A stretch of DNA of 64,000 nucleotides from Bifidobacterium sp. Lineage in GTDB: Bacteria > Actinomycetota > Actinomycetes > Actinomycetales > Bifidobacteriaceae. Of this stretch, positions 1 through 10,568 are shown piece by piece (position 1 is the first letter of the stretch; each line of letters starts with the position of its first letter). The stretch spans positions 1,240,001-1,304,000 of the forward strand of contig NZ_JALCLM010000001.1 in the NCBI RefSeq assembly GCF_022647885.1, in the 5' to 3' direction. Both the position numbers and the translations under genes were made by a program. The notes under the pieces were generated by a model. It made no database searches and had not been told where the DNA came from. It worked only from the letters and a program-made list of their open reading frames with translations.

Positions 1-287
1 TTACTGATGTGGACGGGTTATATGCTGATTGGCCTGATAAGAATTCGCTGATTGGCCGCATAGGGGTTGAAAATCTTCGCGATATGTTGCCAGATTTGGA
101 ATCTGGGATGAGGCCAAAGATGGAAGCTTGTGTGCGTGCACTGGATGGGGGAGTCGAGCAGTCTCACATCATTGATGGACGCAAACCCCACTCTCTGCTC
201 AATGAAATTTTCACGACAGCTGGTATAGGAACGATGGTGGTGCCTGAGGACGGCATCGAAATGAGGAGTTCATATGAAGACGCTTGA
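1..287 (+). CDS. argB: acetylglutamate kinase, C-terminal part (truncated by window edge)
   Basis: Only the last ~94 residues are in the window; the reading frame is open from base 3 with no start visible. The C-terminal sequence [17 protein letters not shown] and the later [18 protein letters not shown] match the end of acetylglutamate kinase, which phosphorylates N-acetylglutamate in the second step of arginine synthesis in the cytoplasm. The stop codon lies 14 bases inside the start of argD, so the two are very probably translationally coupled. It is the first visible gene of an argB-D-F-R-G-H cluster; argC and argJ would be expected just upstream, outside the window. Identification is firm because both the sequence and the neighbours agree. 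Confidence 0.95.
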   Translation, partial: TDVDGLYADWPDKNSLIGRIGVENLRDMLPDLESGMRPKMEACVRALDGGVEQSHIIDGRKPHSLLNEIFTTAGIGTMVVPEDGIEMRSSYEDA

Positions 288-1563
288 AACTTTAGGAGCC
301 GATGATAATCATTGGCTCAGCGAATATCATGATGTCCACATGAATGTTTTCGGTACGCCACTGCGTGTGCTGGATCACGGCTCGGGGAGCCATGTTTGGG
401 ATGTTGATGGTAATGAATATCTAGATTTTCTTGGCGGTATAGCCGTTAATGCTCTGGGATATGCACACCCCAAGTGGGTTGCTGCAATCACTGAGCAGGC
501 TGGGAAAATAGCGCATACGAGTAATTACTTTGCAAGTGAACCGCAAATTACCCTCGCTCAGATGCTCATTGAGAAAGCCGGAGCTCCCGAAGGATCTCAC
601 GTATATTTCGGCAACTCAGGGGCTGAGGGTAATGAGGCAGCCATCAAGTTAGCGAAACTTTATGGCCGCACCATGCATGGAGCTTTGCCTAAAATTGGTG
701 GTAAAGCTGCAAGAATTGTGGCTTTGACGCACGGATTCCATGGCAGAACGCTCGGTGCATTGAGCGCTACGTGGAAACCTGACATTCGATTGCCGTTTGC
801 ACCTCTCGTACCAAATATCGAATTTGCTGAGTCTGGCAATATTCAATCCATGGAGGATGCCTTCAGCAGTGCTGGTAAGGGAAGATACGGCAAAGGCCCC
901 GTAGCTGCTGTAATTATGGAGCTTATTCAGGGTGAAGCTGGCGTCAAAGCTATGGACCCAGAATATGTCAAAAGTGTCAGAGCCTTATGCGATGAGTATG
1001 GTGCGCTCTTGATTTTCGACGAGGTGCAGACCGGCATCGGACGCACTGGTGAATGGTTTGCCTTCCAGCGTGAGGATTTAAGCGGTGGAGTTATCCCAGA
1101 TGCAGTGACCTTTGCCAAAGGTGTCGCTGGAGGTTTCCCCATGGGAGGGTTAATTGCTTTCGGAGAAAAGCTGAGCGCATTATTTACCCCCGGTTCGCAT
1201 GGTTCAACTTTTGCAGGAAATCCTTTAGGTGCAGCTGCAGGAGTGGCTACGCTCACTGCAATTCAGGATGAACATCTCATCGAGAATGCTGAGGCTAGAG
1301 GCCAACAATTACGCAGCGGTATTGATCATTGCGGCAATCCGCTATTCCTGAGTACTAGGGGAAGAGGGTTACTTGATGCAGTGCAACTCTCTCATCCCTG
1401 TGCTCATGCGGCGGTGGATTGGGCATTAGAGCATGGTCTTATCGTGAATGCCGTTGCTCCTGATGCCTTACGTTTCGCACCTCCGCTGGTGGTAAGCGCT
1501 GAGGATGTCGACGCATGTGTAAAGGTATTGTCAGCAATGCCAACAGATTTGAAGAACGATTAG
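274..1563 (+). CDS. argD: acetylornithine aminotransferase
   Basis: A 429-residue class III PLP-dependent aminotransferase that converts N-acetylglutamate semialdehyde to N-acetylornithine. Family marks visible are [15 protein letters not shown] near residue 52, the [12 protein letters not shown] cofactor-site motif near residue 249, and the PLP-lysine in [14 protein letters not shown] near residue 280. The ATG at 274 follows GAGGAG and overlaps the end of argB. Length is slightly above the usual ~400 residues because of a longer N-terminus. A 66-bp gap with a small hairpin separates it from argF. Related class III enzymes (ornithine aminotransferase) are similar in sequence, but the arginine operon context makes ArgD the clear choice. 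Confidence 0.95.
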   Translation: MKTLETLGADDNHWLSEYHDVHMNVFGTPLRVLDHGSGSHVWDVDGNEYLDFLGGIAVNALGYAHPKWVAAITEQAGKIAHTSNYFASEPQITLAQMLIEKAGAPEGSHVYFGNSGAEGNEAAIKLAKLYGRTMHGALPKIGGKAARIVALTHGFHGRTLGALSATWKPDIRLPFAPLVPNIEFAESGNIQSMEDAFSSAGKGRYGKGPVAAVIMELIQGEAGVKAMDPEYVKSVRALCDEYGALLIFDEVQTGIGRTGEWFAFQREDLSGGVIPDAVTFAKGVAGGFPMGGLIAFGEKLSALFTPGSHGSTFAGNPLGAAAGVATLTAIQDEHLIENAEARGQQLRSGIDHCGNPLFLSTRGRGLLDAVQLSHPCAHAAVDWALEHGLIVNAVAPDALRFAPPLVVSAEDVDACVKVLSAMPTDLKND

Positions 1564-1581
1564 GCGCCTGCCGATCAGAGC

Positions 1582-1607
1582 GTAACTAGAAGCTTGCTTG
1601 TAGTTAC
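1582..1607 (+). other. small hairpin between argD and argF
   Basis: GTAACTA at 1582-1588 is perfectly complementary to TAGTTAC at 1601-1607 across a 12-nt loop. It lies 19 bases after the argD stop and directly upstream of the argF ribosome binding site region (GGAGGATGAAGAGGAG). It lacks a U-tract, so it is more likely an RNA-processing or stability element than a terminator; that role is inference. Confidence 0.4.
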
Positions 1608-1629
1608 CGGAGGATGAAGAGGAGAAGAG

Positions 1630-2604
1630 ATGACAGGTCAACTTAGACATATGCTCAGAGACGATGACGTTAGTCATGATGAGCAGCTTGAAATACTGGC
1701 ATTGGGAATGAATTTTCGTGAAAATCGTTCATTTTCGCGTCCTTTTGAGGGCCCACAGGCTGTTGCTGTGCTGTTTGACAAGCCGAGCACACGTACCCGC
1801 TCGAGCTTCTCGGTAGGTGTGGCTGAACTGGGTGGCTATCCCTTAGTTATTGATAAGGGAGGTTCACAGCTCGGTAGAGGTGAGCCTGTAGCAGACACCG
1901 CGAGAGTGCTTACTCGCATGACTTCTGCGATTGTGTGGAGAACTTTTGGGCAAGAGCGTGTGGAAGAGATGGCGCGTTATGCCACTGTTCCTGTGGTTAA
2001 CGCTCTCACCGATGAATTCCACCCATGCCAGGTACTTGCAGATTTCCTGACTATTGCGCAACATCGCGGTGGAGTACAAGAATTGGCAGGCAAAACCATC
2101 GCCTATCTAGGTGACAGCGCAAACAATATGGCGAATTCATATTTACTTGCCGGTGCTACTGCTGGCATGCATGTACGTATCGCGGGCCCGTACGGGTACC
2201 TGCCTGATTCACAGATTGTTGCCGACGCAGAGGCAATCGCAGCCAACAATGGCGGTTCCATCCTTGTTACCACAGACGCTCGTGAAGCTGTGCATGCAGC
2301 AGACTGTGTGTTCACCGATACTTGGGTTTCAATGGGAGAAGAAAGTGAATACGCCACTCGTTCTAAACCATTCTGGGATTATCAGGTGAATGACGAATTG
2401 ATGGCTCTGGCAGCGGATGATGCGCTCTTCCAACATTGCTTGCCTGCATATCGTGGCAAAGAAGTGACTGCTTCAGTAATTGATGGGCCACAATCGGTTG
2501 TTTGGGATGAAGCTGAGAATCGTCTGCACGCGCAAAAAGCTTTATTGACTTGGCTGATTGCTCAGCAGCGTGACGATATGTCCCTACTCGGTAACACCAA
2601 GTAA
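1630..2604 (+). CDS. argF: ornithine carbamoyltransferase
   Basis: A 324-residue enzyme that joins carbamoyl phosphate and ornithine to give citrulline. The carbamoyl-phosphate motif STRTRSSF is near residue 53, the HPCQ motif (DEFHPCQVLADF) near residue 130, and the ornithine-site HCLPAYRGKEV near residue 274. Length is normal for the family. The ATG at 1630 is preceded by a purine-rich AAGAGGAGAAGAG stretch. It sits between argD and argR in the standard actinobacterial arginine gene order, and the HCLPAYRG motif separates it from aspartate carbamoyltransferase. Confidence 0.96.
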   Translation: MTGQLRHMLRDDDVSHDEQLEILALGMNFRENRSFSRPFEGPQAVAVLFDKPSTRTRSSFSVGVAELGGYPLVIDKGGSQLGRGEPVADTARVLTRMTSAIVWRTFGQERVEEMARYATVPVVNALTDEFHPCQVLADFLTIAQHRGGVQELAGKTIAYLGDSANNMANSYLLAGATAGMHVRIAGPYGYLPDSQIVADAEAIAANNGGSILVTTDAREAVHAADCVFTDTWVSMGEESEYATRSKPFWDYQVNDELMALAADDALFQHCLPAYRGKEVTASVIDGPQSVVWDEAENRLHAQKALLTWLIAQQRDDMSLLGNTK

Positions 2605-2639
2605 GGATAGACAACCTTGAGATGTAAGGAGGTGAACTG

Positions 2640-3242
2640 ATGAGTACTGAATCTTCAATGCCACTGCAACGGCCTTCAACGCGGGCAGCACGGCATAGCG
2701 CGATTCACGAAGTCTTAGCGCAACACATCATCACCTCGCAACAGCAGCTCGCAGAAGTGCTGGCGTCTCAACATATTGAGGTTACTCAGGCAACGTTGAG
2801 CAGGGATCTCGATGAAATGCATGCTACGAAGGTGCGCACAGCCGACGGTGGTATCTGCTACACAGTGCCTAGTCTGCAACACGAGAGTGCACTCAACGGC
2901 AGAATTCCACCCGAGAGCGTTCACGAGTATGAGAACAGTGCTCTGAGTTGGTCCAACATGACCAAATTCGAGCAGCAGATGTCGCGTGTGCTTTCGGGTT
3001 TAGTGACATCAGTGGCTTCTGCACAGAATTTGGTGGTGGTACATACACCATCGGGTGCGGCGCAGTATGTTGCCAGTGTGCTGGATCGACAACCCATTGA
3101 CGGCATCCTAGGAACTATTGCTGGCGACGATACTGTGATGGCCATCGCCAGTGATAACGACACCGCTATACAGCGTGCGTCGTGGTTGCTGAACCTGGCA
3201 TCCGGTGGCGACAGCTCACATCCAAAAGGCGAAAACGGATAA
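2640..3242 (+). CDS. argR: arginine repressor
   Basis: A 200-residue ArgR-family regulator that binds ARG boxes when loaded with arginine and usually represses this biosynthetic cluster. The N-terminal winged helix-turn-helix covers roughly residues 14-75, with the recognition-helix signature [12 protein letters not shown]; the C-terminal hexamerisation and arginine-binding domain contains [13 protein letters not shown] near residue 161. The start follows a near-perfect AAGGAGGTGA ribosome binding site. It is 30-40 residues longer than typical ArgR, from an N-terminal Thr/Arg extension, a linker of ~30 residues between the domains, and a short C-terminal tail. I could not find a convincing ARG box in the visible part of the cluster; the main operator would lie upstream of the window. 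Confidence 0.95.
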   Translation: MSTESSMPLQRPSTRAARHSAIHEVLAQHIITSQQQLAEVLASQHIEVTQATLSRDLDEMHATKVRTADGGICYTVPSLQHESALNGRIPPESVHEYENSALSWSNMTKFEQQMSRVLSGLVTSVASAQNLVVVHTPSGAAQYVASVLDRQPIDGILGTIAGDDTVMAIASDNDTAIQRASWLLNLASGGDSSHPKGENG

Positions 3243-3262
3243 ATCGCCAACATTCACATGTC

Positions 3263-3296
3263 GCAGACTCTGAAAATGAGGTTCATGGGAGTCTGC
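3263..3296 (+). promoter_or_regulatory. hairpin in the argR-argG leader
   Basis: GCAGACTC at 3263-3270 pairs perfectly with GAGTCTGC at 3289-3296; inside it TGAA (3271-3274) can pair with TTCA (3282-3285). The second arm is followed by ATCTTTTGC, a weak U-rich stretch, 42 bases before the argG start. It could act as an attenuator or partial terminator separating repressor from argG expression; the structure is seen, the role is inferred. Confidence 0.45.
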
Positions 3297-3337
3297 ATCT
3301 TTTGCAACACTTGAACCATATGAAGGAAAGGGCAGCA

Positions 3338-4576
3338 ATGACCAACAAGAATCGCATCGTGCTGGCGTACTCAGGAGGACTTGATACCTCAGTCGCCATC
3401 CCGTATCTCAAGGATCAGACTGGTAAGGACATCGTCGCAGTGTCTCTTGATGTAGGTCAAGGGGGCGAGCGTCTAGAAACCATTAAGCAGCGTGCACTTG
3501 CTTGTGGCGCAGTTGAGTCTTATATTGTGGATGCCCGAGACGAGTTTGCTAATGAGTACTGCATGCCTGCGCTGCAAGCAAATGCGATGTACGAAGGCGT
3601 GTACCCACTGGTTTCTGCTATTTCAAGGCCACTCATTACCAAGCATTTGGTACGTGCAGCACATCAGTTTGGTGCAGACACTATCGCTCATGGATGCACA
3701 GGTAAGGGCAATGATCAGGTGCGTTTTGAGGTGTCGATTATGTCAATCGATCCAACCCTCAAAGCCATTAGCCCAATTCGTGATCTTGGACTTATGCGCG
3801 ACGTGGAAATTGCTTACGCAAAAGAGCATAAGCTGCCGATTGAGCAGACTGAAAAAAGCCCATACTCTATCGATCAGAATGTTTGGGGACGTGCAATCGA
3901 AACAGGCTACTTGGAAGACCCATGGAACGGTCCGACCAAGGATGTCTATTCCTACACAGATGACCCCGCATTCCCTCCTGTCGAGGATGAAGTGGTTATC
4001 GAGTTCAAGAAGGGCATCCCCGTCAAGATTGATGGACGCCAGGTAACGCCTTTGCAAGCTATCGAAGAGATGAACCGTCGCGCAGGTGCACAAGGCATCG
4101 GCCGTATTGATTTGATTGAAGATCGTCTCGTTGGTATCAAGTCACGTGAACTGTACGAAGCACCTGGTGCAATTGCATTAATCACGGCCCATGATGAACT
4201 CGAGAACAGCTGCTTGGAGCGCGAGCAACATCGCATCAAGCGTGATATCGATAAGCGTTGGGGTGAACTTGTTTACGACGCACAGTGGTATTCACCAGCA
4301 GTGAAGTCACTGACGGCCTTCATCAAGGACACACAGGAATATGTTTCTGGTGAGGTTCGTATGGTGCTACACGGCGGGCGTGCCGTGGTTACTGGTCGCC
4401 GCTCGAATTCCTCTCTGTATGACTACAGTCTGGCAACCTATGAGTCCGGCGATTCCTTTGATCAAAAGGCATCGAACGGCTTCATTGAGATTTATGGTCT
4501 GCCGAGCAAGGTCGCTGCTGCTCGCGACGTTCGCTTTGGTAATGCTGTCGAAGTTCCGCAAGGCGAAGTGAAGTAG
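3338..4576 (+). CDS. argG: argininosuccinate synthase
   Basis: A 412-residue enzyme that condenses citrulline and aspartate using ATP. The N-terminal P-loop [15 protein letters not shown] begins about residue 10, followed by VSLDVGQGG and the citrulline/aspartate region [15 protein letters not shown] near residue 118; [15 protein letters not shown] near residue 174 is typical of the family. The frame is open upstream to 3182 inside argR, but the ATG at 3338 is chosen because it follows the purine-rich stretch GAAGGAAAGGGCAGC and gives the standard N-terminus [14 protein letters not shown]. The next gene, argH, completes arginine synthesis but is separated from it by a strong hairpin. Confidence 0.96.
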   Translation: MTNKNRIVLAYSGGLDTSVAIPYLKDQTGKDIVAVSLDVGQGGERLETIKQRALACGAVESYIVDARDEFANEYCMPALQANAMYEGVYPLVSAISRPLITKHLVRAAHQFGADTIAHGCTGKGNDQVRFEVSIMSIDPTLKAISPIRDLGLMRDVEIAYAKEHKLPIEQTEKSPYSIDQNVWGRAIETGYLEDPWNGPTKDVYSYTDDPAFPPVEDEVVIEFKKGIPVKIDGRQVTPLQAIEEMNRRAGAQGIGRIDLIEDRLVGIKSRELYEAPGAIALITAHDELENSCLEREQHRIKRDIDKRWGELVYDAQWYSPAVKSLTAFIKDTQEYVSGEVRMVLHGGRAVVTGRRSNSSLYDYSLATYESGDSFDQKASNGFIEIYGLPSKVAAARDVRFGNAVEVPQGEVK

Positions 4577-4587
4577 AAGTTGGCATA

Positions 4588-4613
4588 GCCTAGTGGGCAT
4601 AGGCCTACTAGGC
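4588..4613 (+). terminator. imperfect hairpin after argG
   Basis: GCCTAGT at 4588-4594 pairs with ACTAGGC at 4607-4613, with further partial pairing inside (GGGCAT/AGGCCT). It starts 11 bases after the argG stop and immediately precedes a stronger hairpin at 4626-4651, so the two may act as a tandem terminator. Confidence 0.4.
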
Positions 4614-4625
4614 AACAGCTAGGTT

Positions 4626-4651
4626 CCCTGCCGTTGCGTACAACGGCAGGG
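4626..4651 (+). terminator. terminator-like hairpin between argG and argH
   Basis: A perfect 11-bp GC-rich stem: CCCTGCCGTTG (4626-4636), loop CGTA, CAACGGCAGGG (4641-4651), followed by ATTTGC. The U-tract is short, so termination would be partial; it may set argH at a lower level than argG. A further small inverted repeat (CATGGT...ACCATG) lies just before the argH start. Confidence 0.65.
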
Positions 4652-4685
4652 ATTTGCACCACCATGGTCCATATACCATGAATGA

Positions 4686-6191
<1,506 letters not shown>

Positions 6192-6198
6192 GTCTTGG

Positions 6199-6222
6199 CT
6201 CCTCGATTTGTTGGGCGAGGAG
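6199..6222 (+). terminator. hairpin after argH
   Basis: CTCCTCG (6199-6205) pairs with CGAGGAG (6216-6222) and is followed by TTCTTCG, 7 bases after the argH stop. It is a weak intrinsic terminator candidate closing the arginine cluster. Confidence 0.5.
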
Positions 6223-6282
6223 TTCTTCGAGGTTACATCCTTGGAGTAAGGATTACCTGGATTTCTGTAGATAGGAGTAACG

Positions 6283-6963
6283 ATGACCGATGCAACATCA
6301 GCGGGATCGGATGCCACGATTCCAGTCATGTCGGCGCATAACACGCCTGCACCGGCGCAACCAAGTAATGCAGATGTTCCGGTAAGCCGTAAAGAGAGCT
6401 TGCGTAGAGACCACGAGCATACGGTTGCGGGGGAGCACCGTCCCATGCGTAGAGCAGACAGGGAAGTCACTGATCCCAATGACATTCGCGCGATCCTTGA
6501 TGGCTGCGATATTGTTCGCATTGCTTATCAGGACGAAGAAGGGTTAAGCATTGTCCCGGTAAATTTTGGTTACCGCTACGATGCTGACTCAGATTCACCC
6601 TCTCTGACATTATTCCTGCACTCTGCTCTCCACGGTCGCAAAATTGATGCGATACGAGCAGCACACAATGCTATGGATGTGGCTTTTGAGATGGAATGTG
6701 ATTGTGAAGTTATCGAAGGCCGTACTGCGTGTAATTGGAGTGAGTCCTTTACCTCAATTATTGGCACGGGCACAGCAAGCATCATCGAGGACTTTGCCGA
6801 AGCAAATACCGCTCTTTCGCTGTTGATGGCAAAGCAAGCGCATATGCCCAATATTCAGTTCACCGAACGTCAACTCGCTACAGTCACGGCTTGGAAGGTC
6901 ACTACAACCCATTTCACCGCCAAAAATCACCCCAAACCCACCCCACATCGCCACTCTGCATAG
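6283..6963 (+). CDS. pyridoxamine 5'-phosphate oxidase-family flavin-binding protein
   Basis: A 226-residue protein whose residues ~45-220 have the split-barrel FMN-binding pattern of the NimA/PPOX-like group: MRRADREVTDPNDIRAIL, then IVRIAYQDEEGLSIVPVNFGYRY, a later LFLHSALHGRKIDAI and a final LATVTAWKVTTTHFTAKNH. Relatives bind flavin and act as reductases or FMN-binding proteins of unclear substrate. The first ~45 residues (Ala/Pro/Ser-rich) are an extension not needed for the fold. The ATG at 6283 follows AGGAG with 5-base spacing. It stands alone, with a hairpin before it and a long palindrome starting 8 bases after its stop. Exact function is unknown. Confidence 0.75.
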   Translation: MTDATSAGSDATIPVMSAHNTPAPAQPSNADVPVSRKESLRRDHEHTVAGEHRPMRRADREVTDPNDIRAILDGCDIVRIAYQDEEGLSIVPVNFGYRYDADSDSPSLTLFLHSALHGRKIDAIRAAHNAMDVAFEMECDCEVIEGRTACNWSESFTSIIGTGTASIIEDFAEANTALSLLMAKQAHMPNIQFTERQLATVTAWKVTTTHFTAKNHPKPTPHRHSA

Positions 6964-6970
6964 GAATATG

Positions 6971-7043
6971 AGATAACTGCGATAAAAGTGGAGCTAATTA
7001 CCGGTTTTTTACTCGAAAAGCTCCACTTTTATCGCAGTTATCT
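6971..7043 (+). repeat. palindromic element, family B copy 1
   Basis: A perfect 25-bp inverted repeat (arms 6971-6995 and 7019-7043, left arm beginning AGATAACTGCGATAAAAGTG) around a 23-nt loop. The second copy at 31322-31396 shares the same outer ~20 bp of each arm but a different loop. This copy starts 8 bases after the preceding stop codon and is followed by TTTTGG, so it could serve as a terminator here. The other copy lies between divergent genes, which argues that termination is not the general role. Confidence 0.85.
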
Positions 7044-7140
7044 TTTGGTTGTTGGTGCGAGGTCGGCTGTCGCTATCTACTGTCAGACTTAAGTGGCGAA
7101 AACGGTCCTAAGTGACCAGCGTTTGATAATAGGAAAGGGT

Positions 7141-8475
7141 ATGGCAACAGCAATGTCTCAGGTGAGAAATTTCAAGGAAGCCGGGTTTGACTCCGTCCTT
7201 GATGAGCTCGAATGGAGAGGACTGATCGCGCAATCTACCGATAGGCAAGAATTGCGTAAGACGCTCGAAGGCGGGTCAATCACCTATTATTGCGGTTTCG
7301 ACCCTACTGCGCCTTCCTTGCATATTGGTAATCTCGTGCAATTGCTGGTGATGCGTCATCTCCAAGCTGCAGGTCATCGTCCACTGGCTTTAGTGGGTGG
7401 TACCACTGGCCTCATCGGTGATCCCCGCCAATCTGGTGAGCGTAAGCTCAACCCTAAAGAGGTAGTTGAGGGCTGGGTTGAGCAGTTGAAAACTCAGATC
7501 AGTCGATTCCTTGATAATGACGGCGACAATGCCGTCAATTTCGTCAATAACTATGACTGGACCGCCACCATGTCAGTTATCGACTTTCTACGTGATGTTG
7601 GTAAGAACTTCCGCGTTGGCACCATGCTAAGCAAAGAAACAGTTGCCAAACGTCTCGCATCCGATGAAGGTATTTCCTTTGCGGAGTTCAGTTACCAAGT
7701 GTTGCAGGGTAATGATTATCTGCATCTTTTCGATGCCTATGCTTGCAGGTTGCAGATTGGCGGCAACGATCAGTGGGGTAATTTAACCTCCGGCCTTGAT
7801 TTGATTCGTAAGGTACGCGGAGCCACCGTAAATGTGATGACTAGCCCGTTAATCACTGATGCGCAAGGCAAAAAGTTCGGCAAATCAGAGGGCGGTGCTA
7901 TTTGGCTTGACCCCAAGATGTTGAGTCCATACCGTTTCTACCAATTCTGGTTTAATCAACCAGATGATCAGGTAATCAAACTACTGAAATACTTCACCTT
8001 CTTACCCAAAGCGCGGATCGAAGAACTTGCACAATCTACGCAAGATAATCCTGGCGCTCGTGAAGCACAGCGCGTATTGGCTTGGGAAGTTACGAGCTAT
8101 GTTCATGGGGAGAAGGCCGCTCAACAGGCGATTGATGCGTCATCATCACTGTTTGGACGTGGTGGAGATATCAATGATATTGATGAATCTACACTCGAAG
8201 GTGCGTTGGACGGGCTTAAAGTCAGCAGCATAGAGAATGTCAAAGCTTTCGCTCAGGCAAAGATTGGAGATCGCATCGTCAATGCTGCTGTAGCAGCAAA
8301 GCTGTTCCGATCTGTATCAGAAGCTCGTAAGACTATCGCTTCAGGTGGAGTGTACGTAAACAATAAGCGGGTGGAAGACAGCGATGCTGTATTGACCGAG
8401 GACGATTTTCTACACGGCAGATTCGCGTTGTTGCGACGCGGGAAAAAGGCGCTGGGAGCGCTAAAACGCTCCTGA
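7141..8475 (+). CDS. tyrS: tyrosyl-tRNA synthetase
   Basis: A 444-residue class I aminoacyl-tRNA synthetase that charges tRNA-Tyr. The HIGH-type motif appears as [10 protein letters not shown], the tyrosine-binding region as [14 protein letters not shown], and the KMSKS-type loop as [14 protein letters not shown]; the C-terminus carries an S4 RNA-binding domain ([21 protein letters not shown]). The frame is open to a GTG at 7093; ATG 7141 is chosen because AGGA at 7131-7134 gives six-base spacing, though ATG 7153 ([12 protein letters not shown]) also fits homologues. No T-box motif is visible upstream. Synteny with the downstream TPR/HAD/tlyA/nadK/recN genes matches mycobacteria. Confidence 0.95.
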   Translation: MATAMSQVRNFKEAGFDSVLDELEWRGLIAQSTDRQELRKTLEGGSITYYCGFDPTAPSLHIGNLVQLLVMRHLQAAGHRPLALVGGTTGLIGDPRQSGERKLNPKEVVEGWVEQLKTQISRFLDNDGDNAVNFVNNYDWTATMSVIDFLRDVGKNFRVGTMLSKETVAKRLASDEGISFAEFSYQVLQGNDYLHLFDAYACRLQIGGNDQWGNLTSGLDLIRKVRGATVNVMTSPLITDAQGKKFGKSEGGAIWLDPKMLSPYRFYQFWFNQPDDQVIKLLKYFTFLPKARIEELAQSTQDNPGAREAQRVLAWEVTSYVHGEKAAQQAIDASSSLFGRGGDINDIDESTLEGALDGLKVSSIENVKAFAQAKIGDRIVNAAVAAKLFRSVSEARKTIASGGVYVNNKRVEDSDAVLTEDDFLHGRFALLRRGKKALGALKRS

Positions 8476-8561
8476 ACTGAGAATGAGCTCCCCACCATGG
8501 TGGGTGATGATCCGCAGCTTTGAGTGCTGCGCAATGAATTATTGAGGATAAGGATACACAT

Positions 8562-10568
8562 ATGGCAGAAGATGGAAGCGCATCAGGGCGCGGGGGACAA
8601 TCTCGTTCAGGTGGTCGTTCACAGGGAAGCAACTCTCGTGGCAAGGCACGACGCTCTTACGGTGAACATCGTTCATCAGGGGAGCATCGTTCTTCGGGGG
8701 AGCATAAGTCTTACGGGGATCGTCGTTCATCTGGGGATCGTAGATCATACGGTGAGCATAAGTCTTATGGTGATCGTCGTTCATCAGGCGAGCACAAGTC
8801 ATATGGTGAGCATCGTTCATCTGGGGATCGTAAGTCCTACGGTGAGCATAAGTCTTACGGGGATCGTCGTTCATCAGGCAGCTATCGCAGTGATGACAGG
8901 CGCGGCTCTTCTTCATCATCATATAAAGGTAAGAGCTCAAACTTCCATGCAGATGGTCCAGACCGCCGTCCAAGGCGTGATGGTGGCAAAGATTACCAAA
9001 ATCGCGATGGTGCAGACCGCAGACAGAGCGATTCTCGTCGTGACTCTTCCTCAAGCCGTGGCGGATATCGTCCGCGTCGAGATAATGAAGGACGCAACAA
9101 CGAGCGTTCCTCCTACGGGCATCGTAATGGCGGTGGACAGCGGAGCGAGCAGCGTGGTGGCCAGCGTAGTGAAGGGCAGCGCAGTGGGCAACGCAGAGAA
9201 GGCTATCGTCCACGTCGTGACTTTGACAATCGTGACGGCGGCGAACGTCGTTATAACTCACACGGTGATAATGAACACCGTTCTCCAAGGCGTGATGACG
9301 ACAACCGAAGCAGAGGATATCGTGGCGATTCACGACGTGACGAACACCGTGGAGGAGCTCCAAGGCGTGACGATTCTCAGCATGGTAGCTATCGCCGTGG
9401 TGGTGATTCACGCGGCGGAGAACATCGTCGCAGCTATGACAATCGTGGCAATGCAGGACGTGACGATCACCGCAGCTATGGCGCTCAAGGTCGCGGTGGC
9501 GAAGAGCGTCGTGAATACAAGCACAACGATGGCGCTCGCAGATATGACGATCACCGCAGTAATGATCGTAATCGTGGGCCACGCCGCGAAGGTGACCAAC
9601 ATCAGGGTGAATATCGTCGTCACGATAGTGGTGGATATGGTGATCGCAATGCTCGTGGTGGGCGTAATGAGCACCGTGATCGCGGTGGATACCAACGTCG
9701 AGATGATCGCAATGGCGAGCATGGTGCCGAGGGTTCTCAGCGCCTTGACAAGCCACGCCGTAACTCCGATGGTACGATTTCTTTCCCTTCACAAAACCCT
9801 TATACCGACCGTCGACCGGACGAGCCAAAAATGCCTAAAGGCATGGAGTGGTCGATGCTTTCCAAGGATGAGAAGGAGCGTTTGCGTGGCCTAAGTAAGG
9901 AACACGCAGAAAACGTTGGGCTGCACATGCTTGCCGCTTATGCTGTCGAAGAAGAGGAACCGGAACTCTCTCTCGAACATGCCAAGTGGATTGCCCGTCA
10001 AGCATCTCGTATTGATTTAGCTAGAGAAACTTTGGCGTTTATCGCTTATCGTCAAGGCGATTATAAATTGGCTCTCAAGGAGTTCAGAACCGCTTACCGG
10101 ATGAACGGTTATCTAGATTATTTGCCATTTATGGCAGACTGCGAACGCGGTTTAGGTAATCCTCGCAAGGCTATTGAGGTGGCCTCGTCTGACGAATCTA
10201 AGCAACTGCAGGGTGACGCAAAAGCGGAGATGTTCTTGGTATATGCGGGAGCACTTGGTGATCTTGGCCTCTGGGATAAGGCCATAGAAACAGTCCACAC
10301 TCTCTCGCTCGCTAAAGGACTCTCAGGCGGTTACCGCATGAGGGCTGTGCAGGCTGAGCAAAACTTCCTTGAACAAAACGATCGTAGTGAGGATGCTCTT
10401 GCGCTAGAGCCTTTGCTGGACAAGCTTGAAGCTCAATATGCTGACGAAGATGATGAGGAAAGTTCCCAAAATGTTGCTGTGGACTATGACCTCGAGGACC
10501 TCTCAGACAGCGAGTTACAGCAAATTGGTATCGAAGCGGAAGACGAAGGTTTTCGGAGGCGGTCATGA
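8562..10568 (+). CDS. Arg/Ser/Gly-rich low-complexity protein with TPR-like C-terminal domain
   Basis: A 668-residue protein of two parts. Residues ~1-410 are highly charged low-complexity sequence: a run of twelve consecutive hexapeptides of form S(Y/S)G(E/D)(H/R)(R/K) at residues 32-103, then RG-, RRD- and NRG-rich stretches. Residues ~425-640 look globular and helical, with TPR-like segments (AKWIARQASRIDLARETLAF, YKLALKEFRTAYRMNGYLDY) and an acidic tail. Position between tyrS and a NagD-type phosphatase equals that of the TPR-like gene Rv1691 in mycobacteria. The ATG at 8562 follows AAGGA. The basic region suggests nucleic-acid binding, perhaps ribosome-associated given tyrS and tlyA nearby; this is inference and no function is established. 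Confidence 0.8.
   Translation: MAEDGSASGRGGQSRSGGRSQGSNSRGKARRSYGEHRSSGEHRSSGEHKSYGDRRSSGDRRSYGEHKSYGDRRSSGEHKSYGEHRSSGDRKSYGEHKSYGDRRSSGSYRSDDRRGSSSSSYKGKSSNFHADGPDRRPRRDGGKDYQNRDGADRRQSDSRRDSSSSRGGYRPRRDNEGRNNERSSYGHRNGGGQRSEQRGGQRSEGQRSGQRREGYRPRRDFDNRDGGERRYNSHGDNEHRSPRRDDDNRSRGYRGDSRRDEHRGGAPRRDDSQHGSYRRGGDSRGGEHRRSYDNRGNAGRDDHRSYGAQGRGGEERREYKHNDGARRYDDHRSNDRNRGPRREGDQHQGEYRRHDSGGYGDRNARGGRNEHRDRGGYQRRDDRNGEHGAEGSQRLDKPRRNSDGTISFPSQNPYTDRRPDEPKMPKGMEWSMLSKDEKERLRGLSKEHAENVGLHMLAAYAVEEEEPELSLEHAKWIARQASRIDLARETLAFIAYRQGDYKLALKEFRTAYRMNGYLDYLPFMADCERGLGNPRKAIEVASSDESKQLQGDAKAEMFLVYAGALGDLGLWDKAIETVHTLSLAKGLSGGYRMRAVQAEQNFLEQNDRSEDALALEPLLDKLEAQYADEDDEESSQNVAVDYDLEDLSDSELQQIGIEAEDEGFRRRS
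8655..8870 (+). repeat. 18-bp tandem repeat encoding a hexapeptide array
   Basis: Twelve 18-bp units encode alternating SYGEHK, SYGDRR, SSGEHR-type hexapeptides. Units are near-identical at DNA level (for example GGTGAGCATAAGTCTTA recurs), so the number is likely to vary between strains by slippage or recombination without changing frame. Confidence 0.85.

Noticed and set aside
7044..7140. T-box riboswitch upstream of tyrS (and likewise leuS)
   Set aside because: The T-box core AGGGTGGNACCGCG and specifier structures are absent in both leaders.
8655..8870. CRISPR-like array of ~18-bp repeats
   Set aside because: Repeats are contiguous without spacers, in frame with a coding sequence, and encode hexapeptides. 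No cas genes are in the window.
8539..9894. Long open frames on the opposite strand and in another + frame across the repetitive gene at 8562
   Set aside because: They result from the repeated Ser/Arg/Gly/His codons: repetitive sequence of biased composition leaves several frames open. Their translations are His/Asp- or Val/Ile-rich low complexity, without ribosome sites, while the chosen frame continues into a globular C-terminal domain.
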